Origin: Chytridium lagenaria
Lineage: Eukaryota > Chytridiomycota > Chytridiomycetes > Chytridiales > Chytridiaceae
Assembly (NCBI GenBank): GCA_025449115.1
Contig: JAHLKC010000088.1
Coordinates: 62,001 to 126,000 of the forward strand
Direction: 5' to 3'
Length of the DNA: 64,000 nucleotides
Below the pieces are notes generated by a model. It was not told the DNA's origin and did no database searches. It worked only from the letters and a program-made list of their open reading frames with translations. The first letter of the stretch is position 1. Every line of letters begins with the position of its first letter. This document shows, in pieces, positions 48,475 through 57,769 of this stretch. The position numbers and the translations under genes were made by a program.

Positions 48475-49221
48475 TCACAACTCCACCGACGCCTTCCCCT
48501 TAAACTTTTTCGTCGTCCTATCCGCCGCTCGTCCTTTAAAATGATCCCCAAACAGCGTCACCACAATCCCACCGTCCTTTGCAGCAGGCACATGAAAACA
48601 AAACACAGTATGCGGTTTCGGGATGATAACGAGTCGATTCTGAGGGTGGATGAGGTGGAATGTGTTTTCGGTTTCTTTGACACAGATGCCGGTGAGGCCA
48701 ACGTGGGAGGGACACCGGGAGCGGGTGACTTGGTGATAAACGAAGTGTTAGGTAGGTGTTTATAATAGAAGGGAATATTAGGATTTAAGGTGAAAGATGG
48801 AAGAGGGTGTACCTGTCATGATGGCACCGTGAAGATCCGCTTTACGACTTTCTGTAAAAACGCCTCCCTCCCCTCGGCTGCCGGATTCGGTCCCAAAACT
48901 CCCCCATATACCCTTCCACAACGCATTCAACGGTGCAAACAAATCATACCTAAAAAATCCCATCAACACAAACACTTTAAAAAAAAACCTCACTTTCTAC
49001 ACCCCTCCGCAATGTCATGTACGCCCAGGGCTCGTTTCTCTTTACTCGTTAAACATGTTTTCCGAGCCCGTTTCTTTTTTTTAAGCGACGAGTTTCGTCG
49101 GTGGTAATGGGGTTGTCGAGATGGACTTGGCGTGTGCGGACTTTTTGGTCAAAGTTGCTGTTGAGGAGGGGGTGGAGAGGAGGATGGAGGTGAGGTGGGA
49201 GGCGTAGGAAGGGGGTGGGGG
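48475..49221 (-). CDS. POP4: Ribonuclease P/MRP protein subunit p29 (POP4), N-terminus incomplete
   Basis: This RNA-binding subunit is shared by RNase P (tRNA 5' processing) and RNase MRP. Exons at about 49221-48994, 48949-48813 and 48728-48475 encode the family pattern. The first carries LKKKKRARKTCLTSKEKRAL then GVHDIAEGCRK. The second carries RYDLFAPLNALWKGY and KADLHGAIMT. The third reads VTRSRCPSHVGLTGICVKET, ENTFHLIHPQNRLVIIPKPH, and the C-terminal RTTKKFKGKASVEL. The phase-matched joins (IMT|VTRSRCP and CRK|YDL) give a continuous Rof/POP4 domain. Frame changes lie near 49170 (before LLNSNFDQK) and near 48905-48860. A first exon with the start codon, upstream of the acceptor at 49221, was not located. 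Confidence 0.85.
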
Positions 49222-49490
49222 CTAGACGACAAAGATGGTTATGGTTAGTTTATTAAAATACGAGTCCTGGGATTAAAGGAATTGCGTCGTGCAAGTTTAA
49301 TGTCATATTAAAGGATGTTCGTAGACTCAATGTAACAGCTCTCTGAGTTCTAGCTCTCAACCTAGCTTTGTTGTGTACTCCTCTTTTGTTATCCTGCAGA
49401 AGAAGTATGAAGACATTGCTCGTTCGGCTATCCCTCAAACAAAGTCATCATTGCATTCTATAATCTCCGACATCTTCCCCAACTACTTTC

Positions 49491-49854
49491 TCACATCCAT
49501 CGATCCATCCACCTTACTATCCCATTCCTTTCAACAATAACTCCAGGTCCCAAAAACCCAGGAACCCTCACCTCCAATCCCAATCCCGCATACGTCGTCA
49601 ACGCAACAGGAAGCGGGCATATAACGTCGTAGTTGTAGGCATCGATAGAGACGTAGAGCATCTCCAGGGTATCGTCGAGATGGAGGCGCTTTGAAGAGAC
49701 AGCTCTCTTCGATGGGTCGTTTAGGTGGCATTTGCAGTTTTTGCTGAAGAAAAATTTTGTTGGACACTCTGGAGAGTCTGTCTGTGATGGTGGATGAATT
49801 CGGTAATGAATATGCTGTAACGTATAAGCATACAATAAAGATGAAAAGGTTCAT
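49491..49854 (-). CDS. Small secreted Cys-containing protein, partial model
   Basis: MNLFIFIVCLYVTAYSLPNS at 49854 looks like a signal peptide and cleavage site. After a one-base frame change near 49780 the protein would continue DSPECPTKFFFSKNCKCHLN and then DTLEMLYVSIDAYNYDVICP. A possible GTGAGG donor lies near 49570, so more exons may follow. It shares no recognised family. It is less than 300 bp from the POP4 exon and on the same strand. Confidence 0.4.
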
Positions 49855-49871
49855 ATTAAGAATGTACTTTG

Positions 49872-49877
49872 TTTATT
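49872..49877 (-). terminator. AATAAA polyadenylation signal for the minus-strand hairpin transcript
   Basis: A perfect AATAAA on the minus strand lies 37 nt past the last of three hairpin copies. It fits the 3' end of a short transcript starting downstream of the TATA box at 50357-50365. Confidence 0.45.
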
Positions 49878-49913
49878 AAAGAGGCCAGAAAACATGGTTA
49901 AGATGCCACTTTT

Positions 49914-49993
49914 CGTGCAGACGGAAGAATATGCTGAGGGTCTGACTGTAAAAAGTAACAGTCAGAGCCTTAACATACTCAATCCCCTGAACG
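49914..49993 (-). repeat. Hairpin element copy 1
   Basis: This 80-bp imperfect palindrome opens CGTGCAGACGGAAGAATATG and closes with TAACATACTCAATCCC then CTGAACG. The arms pair over about 32 nt with a short loop (AAAAAGTA inside CTGT/ACAG). Outside the loop it is nearly identical to copy 4, including the flanking TTTCGTGCAGACGG. Confidence 0.85.
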
Positions 49994-50042
49994 ACGAGTC
50001 TTTAAAGGACCGAAACAGAAAAGCGATGACAGACTGTCGCCT

Positions 50043-50123
50043 CGTGCAGCTGAAAGAATATGCTGAGGGTCTGAACTCCAATGATAGCGGTCCAGAGCCT
50101 TAACATACTCAATCCCCTGAACG
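50043..50123 (-). repeat. Hairpin element copy 2
   Basis: This 81-bp copy keeps both arms of the family, GAATATGCTGAGGGTCTGA and CCAGAGCCTTAACATACTC. The loop differs from the other copies, and part of the inner stem uses different bases. It follows copy 1 after a 49-nt spacer of unrelated sequence. Confidence 0.85.
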
Positions 50124-50171
50124 GGAGGTTGAATGTCGGAGGTATTTGAGAGAGGTGGATGAGAAGGGGGT

Positions 50172-50250
50172 CGTGCAGGTTGAGAGAATATGCTGAGGGT
50201 CTGACCTAACAACGGAGGTTCAGAGCCTTAACATACTCAATCCCTGAACG
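50172..50250 (-). repeat. Hairpin element copy 3
   Basis: This 79-bp copy lies 48 nt from copy 2, so copies 1-3 recur with a 129-nt period. Its inner stem is CCT/AGG rather than CTGT/ACAG, a paired change that keeps the stem. One C is missing near the 3' end of the family sequence. Confidence 0.85.
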
Positions 50251-50356
50251 CACACATGTTCAATGATGGGAGGGAATGGGTGATAAAAGCTCAGTGATGG
50301 GAGAGGGTGGTGGTTTGAAGAGAAGTGAGGATAGCGATGTATGAACAATGGGCTTC

Positions 50357-50365
50357 CTTTTTATA
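50357..50365 (-). promoter_or_regulatory. TATA box of the minus-strand hairpin transcript
   Basis: TATAAAAAG on the minus strand is followed by a CT-rich leader (about 50330-50255) and then copies 3, 2 and 1. The layout mirrors that around the plus-strand TATA box at 50887. Confidence 0.45.
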
Positions 50366-50886
50366 TCCATCATCCAGTCAGTCATACTCCGCTTTAACTA
50401 AACTCCGACAAAGGTTTAAGCACCTCCGACTCTCCTTCCTCCACCTTCCTCCGTCCACCGTCTTGAAGGCCTTCATGGTCATGCAAGCTCCGACCTACGT
50501 ATAAACTATAATGCCTTGAATCACCGCTCTCTCAGTCTCCCCCTGGTACCTTGCGTAGGTTAGTTATAGATAGTTCAAAGGACGCCACCAAACAGTTTGA
50601 AAGAAAGCCAAGCGACAAACGAACAAAGCGGAAGAATTCAGATGAGGGTGGATTTCAAGTGATGTTTTTTGAACCCCGCCCTTAAATCATAATTAATATA
50701 ATAATGGATGCCTTTTGCTTGGCCACAATTCAACTTCCGATTATTCAATAATTAAAATATTTATTATTAAATTACTGACGCCCGCCTGACCAACACAACT
50801 ATAAAGAGAAAAAGCTCCGCCCAAAATAAATACTAATAATTGAATGGGTACCTAATGCTGATTGTGTGCTGGGCATAAATAATTGC

Positions 50887-50894
50887 GTATAAAT
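50887..50894 (+). promoter_or_regulatory. TATA box of the plus-strand hairpin transcript
   Basis: TATAAATA is followed by a strongly pyrimidine-rich leader (about 50930-51010) and then hairpin copy 4. The two TATA boxes face away from each other across a ~520-bp AT-rich region. Confidence 0.5.
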
Positions 50895-51081
50895 ACTGAG
50901 GGGGAGGGCCTTCATTACACCATTCATCCTACTTCATCTCCCTCCCTCACACTCACTCACCATCAATCACCTCACCCCTCTCTCACATCTCACCTACCTT
51001 CCATCCCACTACTCCACCTGCTTACATGTAAAGGCTTTTTACTCATCTCGCAGGATACTCTCTATACAAGCAGTGCTCGAT

Positions 51082-51163
51082 CGTTCAGGGGATTGAGTAT
51101 GTTAAGGCTCTGACCGCTTATTACTTTACAGTCAGACCCTCAGCATATTCTTCCGTCTGCACG
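51082..51163 (+). repeat. Hairpin element copy 4, inverted relative to copies 1-3
   Basis: This 82-bp copy reads CGTTCAGGGGATTGAGTATG and continues TTAAGGCTCTGAC. Its reverse complement matches copy 1 on both sides of the loop. An AATAAA lies 80 nt downstream (51243-51248). Confidence 0.85.
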
Positions 51164-51242
51164 AAACAAATGCATTGCTATGTCTCACATATCCACTGAG
51201 TTTCCTTGAGTTGTATCTCTCTTGTTTATGCCGTCTACCTTC

Positions 51243-51248
51243 AATAAA
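51243..51248 (+). terminator. AATAAA polyadenylation signal after hairpin copy 4
   Basis: A perfect AATAAA lies about 350 nt downstream of the TATA box at 50887 and could end a short transcript carrying copy 4. Confidence 0.45.
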
Positions 51249-51468
51249 CATACTTCTCTGTCAATAACCATGCTGCTCATCTTTTGTACTTGTCTATCGC
51301 AAGTTTAAGACCGTGAAACTAGTGCAAAGGCTTCGGGTCTCGTTCACAGTCCTCACAGTCCACAGACAACGCTGAGCCATCGCCGTCTCAAACCATCATG
51401 ACCCTCGACTTTGAGACCCAACGTCGTCACACACTGTCCCACGTCACCATATCCCGTCTCAAAAAACC

Positions 51469-54237
51469 ATGCCCACAAATGCCTCCCACCTCTCACACGT
51501 CACCCCCACCAAAGACCTCCTCCACTCCCATCGTCTCAACCGTATTCTCTCCCTCCTCTCTGCCTTCTCATGCTCTCCCACCTCCCCACATTTCGTCGTA
51601 GAACGGCGTTACATCGAGGTCTGAGAGTTGCTCTATGTGGTGCTGCGTTGTGCGTTGGATGGGTTGGAGGATGGATGGAGGGAGGACGGGGGTTTGTGGA
51701 TGGAGTGTGGAGAGAGATGAGTGGGGTGAAAGAGGAGAAGAGAGCAGAGGATGAGAAGGTTGAATTGGATGATGGTGTTGTTGTTGAGGAGTTGGGACCG
51801 GAAAGTGTTGAGGATGTTGTCGTTGAGAAAATGGAACGGGAAACTGTTGTTGAGGATGTTGCCCTTGAGCATGATAGTGGAGTTGTGGGAGATGCGAATG
51901 ATGATGATGATGTGGATGACGATGAAAGTTCCATTAACACGTCGGATGCGAGTGTGAGGATTCTAGATGTCACCGATTCCCAATACGACAGCGACATTGA
52001 GGACGAAAATGAAGTGATGGAGCAACCCGAAGCCTCACAAGCTGCGAATGAGTCAAAGAAACCTCTTGTAGTGTTTCTGTATAGCTGGGAGAACGTATCC
52101 GAGGATCAGTGAGTTGTATTGACTTGAAGTTTTTTTTTAAGCTGTTTAATTTTAGGACGGACCCTCGGGAAGCTTACGATGCTATTTTGGGGGTTGGAGG
52201 GGATTTGGTGGATGTTTGGATTGATGTTGTGGACGCGTTGCCTGTTGATGTGGAGGTGCAGGTTGCGCCGATAGGGTTTGGAGAGGTCGTGGAGGTTTTA
52301 AGAAGGAGTAAGGTTTTTTTAAATTATAGCGGTTGGTTTTCTGATAGTGTCTATTGTTGATTTTTTTTTCTGCAGCGGCTGTTGTTGTTGCGTTTGTGTC
52401 GGATGAGTTTGTAGAGATGAAGTGTGGTGAGTACGATGTTAATCATTATAAATTGTTGGTTGGTTGATTGATTATGGTTGTAGTGTCAAGGCATTGCAGT
52501 TTGCGGCCCAGGGGTTGGACCTTCCCGTACTATGCGTGACAGTTGGAAAAAGGGATGGCGTTGAGGAGGGAAAGGATCCGGCGTGGATGTCAAGTCCTGT
52601 GGGACCTTTATTAGGAGAGTTTGAGTGAGTGAATCATTTTTATTATTTTTCCCAAATGCGAGACTAAGCGCGGGAATAGCTTCACAAATGCTTTGCACGG
52701 CTGGACGCAGGATACTTCCGATGATCTACTCCGGTCTATATGCACGTTACTCTCACTTCCACTCCGTCATCCCACCTCCATCTCCACCTTCATCTCTCTC
52801 CTCCTCGCCAACGACGAATCAGAAGATCTTTTCACCCTACTCCGCACTCACGACGTCAACGCCTTCACCGCCGACGGCCTCACCCCCCTATGGTCCATCG
52901 TCAACGCAGGTCCAACCACCCTCACCACCCTCAACCTCCTCCTCTCCCATGGCGCCGACCCCCTCCTCTCTGTCTGGGGTCGTGGCGCCGGAAACCGCCA
53001 TCCACGCCGCCGGCGCCTTAGGCGACATAGCGGTCCTCTCCTGCCTCCTGAACGCAACCCACCTTCCACGCATGATAACACCTCCCGACGATGAACCGCA
53101 AACCCTCACCACGCTCCCTGACGTTCTCGAACTGCGTGACGCGTCAGGCGCAACCCCGTTTCACGCTGCCGCCGCGCACAATGCGGTGACAGCTCTACAG
53201 TTTATGGCGAAGCTGCATCCTGGTGTTGTGGATGTGACGACGCATGATGGGTCGAGTGGGTTGCATCTTGCGGCGCAGAATGGTGGGGCGGAAGCGTGTC
53301 AGGTTTTGTTGGGGTTTGGTGTTGATGTTGAGGCGAGGGATGGGGCTGGGACGACGGCGTTGCATGGGGCTGCTTGGGGGCTTTATGGTGGGGTGTGTGA
53401 GGTGTTGTTGGAGGGGGGTGCGACGGTGAATGCGCAGGCGGAGGATGGGTCGACCGGCGTTGCATCTTTGTGTGAGTGCGGAGGGGAGGGGATGGAGGAG
53501 ACGGTGAGGGTGTTGATTGGACGGAGTGGTGCTGCGACGGATATACAGGATGGGGAGGGGTTGACTGCGTTGCATATTGCAGCGAGTGCGGGACATGTTG
53601 GGGTGACGAGGTTGCTTGTTGGGAGGGGAGATGTTGGGGTTGTGACGAGGGATGGGAGGACTTGTTTGCATCTTGCGAGTGGGAGTGGGAGTGTGGGGTG
53701 TGTTGGTGTTGTGATGGATGCGATGGATGCGGGGGAGTGGGGGAGGGTGGATGAGGAAGGGTGGAATGCGTTGCATGGGGCTGCGGCTGCTGGGTTTAAG
53801 GAGGTTGTGAGGGTGTTGTTGGAAAAGTGTCCTGAGATGGGTGTTGTGAGGGATGGGGAAGGTGTACTGGGATGCATCTTGCGGCGAGGGGAGGGTTTGT
53901 GGAGACTGTCAAGGTGTTTTGTGAGAGTGGGGTTGGGGTTGGGGTTGTGGGATGGATGGATGGACAGGGGAGGAATGTGATGCATTTGATGGTTGAGGCT
54001 GGGGAGTTGGAAGGGGTGAAAGCTGTTGTTGGGGTGTGGAGGGAAGGGGTTGAGGTGAAGACGGAGGATGGACAGAGTCCATTGGATATTGCGGATGCGT
54101 GTGGACATGAAGATGTGAAGGCATACCTTGAGAGTGTGATATCGTCATTACGTGAGGTGAGGAAGGTTGTTGATAAAGTTGATGGTCATGAACGCGTCTC
54201 CACTTCTGCTGGTGTAAGCGACGACGTGGAAGAGTGA
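51469..54237 (+). CDS. TIR-like domain plus ankyrin-repeat protein
   Basis: An N-terminal region (MPTNASHLSHVTPTKDLLHS) and a Glu/Asp/Val-rich linker precede a TIR-like fold. Its strands are KPLVVFLYSWENVSEDQ, DLVDVWIDVVDALP, RRAAVVVAFVSDEFVEMKC and LDLPVLCVTVGKRDGVEEGK. PVGPLLGEF follows. Ankyrin repeats then run to the end, for example DGLTPLWSIVNAGPTT, DGSSGLHLAAQNGGAEACQV, DGAGTTALHGAAWGLYGG, EGLTALHIAASAGHVGVTRL and DGQSPLDIADACGHEDVKAY. Introns lie near 52109-52154, 52310-52375 and 52429-52485. Frame changes occur near 51612, 52490, 52975, 53458 and 53862. TIR domains act as NAD-cleaving enzymes or adaptors. The Glu of the C-x-x-E pattern appears to be Ala here, which argues for an adaptor or scaffold role. 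Confidence 0.75.
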
Positions 54238-54312
54238 GTGAAACCCTCCCCAAGTGAATATACGCGCACACAGAATCACATACAGAATGAAACCTCTCCA
54301 AGTGAATATAAG
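54236..54312. repeat. Short direct repeat after the ankyrin gene
   Basis: Two ~25-bp copies of TGAAACCCTCCCCAAGTGAA-type sequence, followed by TATA, start at 54239 and 54289, 50 bp apart. They lie in the 3' flank of the TIR-ankyrin gene. No function is apparent. Confidence 0.7.
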
Positions 54313-54503
54313 CTTATTTTGAGTTTCATGTTCTGTATAACGTATTTGTGCACAGACTGTCTCAAATCGAGCAAAAAACTTCGTCTAAAAATTTCATTCC
54401 TTCTCCGAGAGTTACGCCATCAGAGACCACGGGCGTCATCCTTTATCAAAAAAGAACATCCACAACCATTCAACGAGCAAGCGAGGACACAGCGAGTGAC
54501 GAT

Positions 54504-56575
54504 ATGACCCCAAGATCATACAAAGCTGCATCATCCGTGCGATCACCCTCATCCCTCATCATCAAAGCCATCCTCCTCATCTCCCTCCTCACCCTCCCAG
54601 CATCCATCAACGCACAGGACGACGAACAACCTCCCTCAGAAGGCGAGACCACAACAGCCCTCGAAGACCCAACATCCACAACCACCACATCCCCATCCCC
54701 AACCGCTCCACCACAACCCACCGTCCGTGCATCCGATTGCATCAAACTCACAACCTCCAGTGCATGTCCGTCGTTCCAGTCAGGATGGATCTACACAAAG
54801 GGAAGGGTTGGAACGGTTGAACGGTTTGATCGGTTGGTACTTGATACGGTTTATGCGAATGCGTCGGCTCCGAGTTTGGGGGCTGTGAATGTGGTTGTTG
54901 CGAGTGGATGTGCTGGGTGGGATGAGGGACGGGTGAGGTATGCTAGAGGGTTCTTTTGTAGTTTGGTGAGTCATTTTGTCTTTTTGTGTGTTGTTGCGGT
55001 TTCGAGACGTACGATGCAGTTGGGAAAATATGATCTGATGCTTCGCGCGCTGTCAAAAAAAGAAACCGGATCTTTTGGAGGCTTGTGCATGTTTTTACAC
55101 ATCATTTTCTGGATTCTGTACAGAAGTCCATGGATGAGCCGATGTACATTATTTTGGTCGTCATTAGAAATAACATGCGAAGAGTTCCATTTCCAACGCT
55201 TTCCATTTCCATTTCACACATTTTTCTGACTGAAATTCATTCTAGTACCTCACCCTTCCAGACGTGATTGGCGGCGTCGCCGGCTCCATCAACGACTGCA
55301 ACATCATCGCCACTTCCACCAACCGTCCTCATCCTCAACCCCCATGTCTCCTTCCATCTCCCGTCCAACTGCAACGCCTTCACCTCATCCATCGAAACAG
55401 TTCTCAGAGACCCCATTTCATGTCCCGTGACCAACATTTCTGCGGATGCGAGGAGCGCAAGAGATACTTTGAGAACGACTGCCACGGGATTTTGTGCGGG
55501 AGCGCCGAATGCCCCTGGAGCTGTGATTGGGACGACGACGACGGCGGCGGCGGCTGTGCCGACAGACGTGGCGGCTTTGGTGCTGGACAAAGGTGGTGGA
55601 TATGTCGAAAGACAAGCTGGAGAGTTTAGATTGCGGTAGGTTTTTTATATGTATTTTTTGTGTGGTTCAAGCGCGTAAATGTAAACTTAACATATTTTTA
55701 TCATTTATTTTATGTAGGCTTTGGAGCGTCATCCACCGGCAACCGCACCAAATCCTTCCTAAACGCCTACGACTACTGCCTCACCGCGAACGCCACCGAC
55801 ACCTGCTGCCAATACGACACCAACCTCCGATCCGCCCTCCTCGCCCGCAACCCCACCGCCTTTATCCCCAAACCCCCCACCGATTCCGACGCTCTCTCCA
55901 CCTGCGACGTCAAACTCGGCACCTACGTCCTCCCCTGCGGCACCCTCCTCGGTTTCATCATTGGCGTCGTCATGTCCATCGGATCCTGTATTCTCGCCTT
56001 CCTCATCATCCGTCGACAACCTAAAAAAGATGATGGGAAACGACCCAATTGGAGACCGGAATCCATTATTCAACCTAACTTGGATTCACGGGCACCGGTT
56101 GTACCGGGATGAACCCGTACCGCATTACCCTCGTCCGTCTATGGATGGACCGTACGGGATGGGTGGGGAGGCACCAAGGGAACCCGTTCCTCAACGTCCT
56201 CCAACATACGGTCGACCCGCCCCTGAACAACCCTATGGAATGGGAGATTACGACGCTCAGAGACCCGCCCAAGCCTCGAACGGATATGTTCATACCCCCA
56301 CGTCCCCATCACAGCGGTACCCCCTCAACCACCACAGCAGCAGTACCCCCACAGCAGCGTCGTATCAGCAGCAGCAGAGCGGCGCGCAGGTGGAGAGGTC
56401 ACGGTCACGATCTGGATCGCAGGGGAGGTCTCAAAGACAAGCGGCACCTCCACAGCAGGGGTATGATGGGTACCAGCAACAGCAAGGGCAAGGACATTCG
56501 AGGTCTGGAAGTGGATCAAGCAGACCTCCGACTATCCCGAAAGAAAGAGTATGGGCAGTGATCAATTTTTTTTGA
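54504..56575 (+). CDS. Single-pass surface protein with Cys-containing ectodomain and Pro/Gln-rich tail
   Basis: After the ATG at 54504 a signal anchor or signal peptide (IIKAILLISLLTLPASINAQ) is followed by a Thr/Pro/Ser-rich stretch. The ectodomain has scattered Cys residues (CIKLTTSSACPSF, CNAFTSSIETVLRDPISC, DYCLTANATDTCCQYD). One membrane helix follows, CGTLLGFIIGVVMSIGSC then ILAFLII, ending in basic RRQPKKDDGKR. The cytoplasmic tail is rich in Pro, Tyr, Gln and Arg/Ser (PQRPPTYGRPAPEQPYGMG, GYQQQQGQG). Introns lie near 54966-55246 and 55632-55718. Frame changes are near 55315 and 56065. The layout resembles a fungal wall sensor with a signalling tail. No family is recognised. Confidence 0.6.
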
Positions 56576-57769
56576 CGCTTTGTGTTGACCCCATCTGTTT
56601 TTTTGTTGGTGTTTTTTGAATTTTGTATACGGTTCTTTTTTTTTTTTTTTTGCAATTTTACTTTTTCATTGATGTGTCGCGTATCTTGGTTCATTTTCCT
56701 GTTCGTTTTCAGTCGGTCTTTTTTCTTTGCGATGGGGGAAGAGTCGTTTCCCAGTTTATACGCTTTATTGATTTTTGGGCTTTTGTTTTGCGTATCTATT
56801 TCTTGGGACCACATAAACGAAATATATGAATAGACTTTCAAACATTAACGAGAGTTTAACAACAACACTGCTGTCGTCGTAGTTGGATTTCTTCAAGTAG
56901 TGTAGTGTTGGATAATGATATTGAAGCTGATGGTCAAAACAAATGCACCATGTATATGTGTACGTCCTCTATTATTGATGCCAACCAGAAAGTATCGAAT
57001 ATTTAGCTTTGATAATGATAATGATAAGAATAAAAGCTCGCACTGAAGTAACAACGTTCATTTTATATTTTCAAATGACGATGACTCCAAAAAACAATAA
57101 ACCTGGGACAATAGATTTCAATCGCATAAAAAGGCAGAGATGCCTAATAAATTCATATTCAAACAAACTCGTCAGCAAAATCACAGCACCCAACCAAACC
57201 CCCAAAACAAACTATACAAAGGGCCGGGGGGTGGGATGCCCAACCACATTCCAAATCTCCTCACACCGAAAACAACGCCTCCACCAAATCCATCCCCTCA
57301 TCCCGTCCATTCCATCCCAAAGAACTCAACTCCACATTCGGCGTCTGCATCTCCAAATATCCCCAATTCTGTCCATTCACATAATCCAAAAACACACCAG
57401 TCTCCGCGGCAGGGAGAATACAATAAAGACCAATAACTATTTTCCTTCCACACAAAAATCACACGTGCACCGTGGGGCGCTTGAACAAATAAACTTGCGT
57501 GCGTGTGTGTGAATTCAAACCAACGAACAATAACCCTGAAAAGGGAAGCTCTCACTTCTGTCCTCAAATGTCGCGATGGGGCGTGCTTCATAAATCGACG
57601 AGCACGCAGACCACCCCCCGATCAGCACAAACGGAGAAAAAAACACGACGCACTACCTCAAGCCCTCACCACGACGGCTTGCTGGGCGAAAAAAGCGCAG
57701 ACAAGGATCATGAAAAAATGGGGGGTTGAGGAGGTTTGGTGTATTTCAATCGAAAGGCAAAAAAAAGGT
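56576..57769. other. Convergent intergenic region, surface protein and bZIP
   Basis: This 1.2-kb stretch between converging genes is T-rich near 56600-56660 (with a 15-bp T run) and AT-rich around 56990-57040. Short frames at 57009-57512 and 57298-57591 lack domains. The 3' end of the bZIP gene may extend below 57770 in another frame. Confidence 0.4.

Noticed and set aside
49894..50103. A 69-codon plus frame across hairpin copies 1-2 (EYAEGL appears twice)
   Set aside because: The repeated peptide follows from the repeated DNA; copy 3 and the inverted copy do not keep the frame.
49914..50250. The 129-nt repeat/spacer period looks like a CRISPR array
   Set aside because: Only three tandem copies, repeat units of ~80 nt (far longer than CRISPR repeats), a eukaryotic context and no cas genes.
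49930..51160. GTATGT...TTTACAG within hairpin copies as complete ~33-nt introns
   Set aside because: Copies 1 and 4 fit, but copies 2 and 3 lack the acceptor pattern, and introns this short would be exceptional. Kept only as a hint in the hairpin finding.
51536..51997. 153-codon minus frame rich in Ser/Thr
   Set aside because: Shadow of the Glu/Val-rich linker of the TIR-ankyrin protein.
53195..54108. Long minus-strand frames across the ankyrin region
   Set aside because: His/Pro/Ser-rich shadows of the GC-biased ankyrin exons; the plus strand has clear ankyrin motifs.
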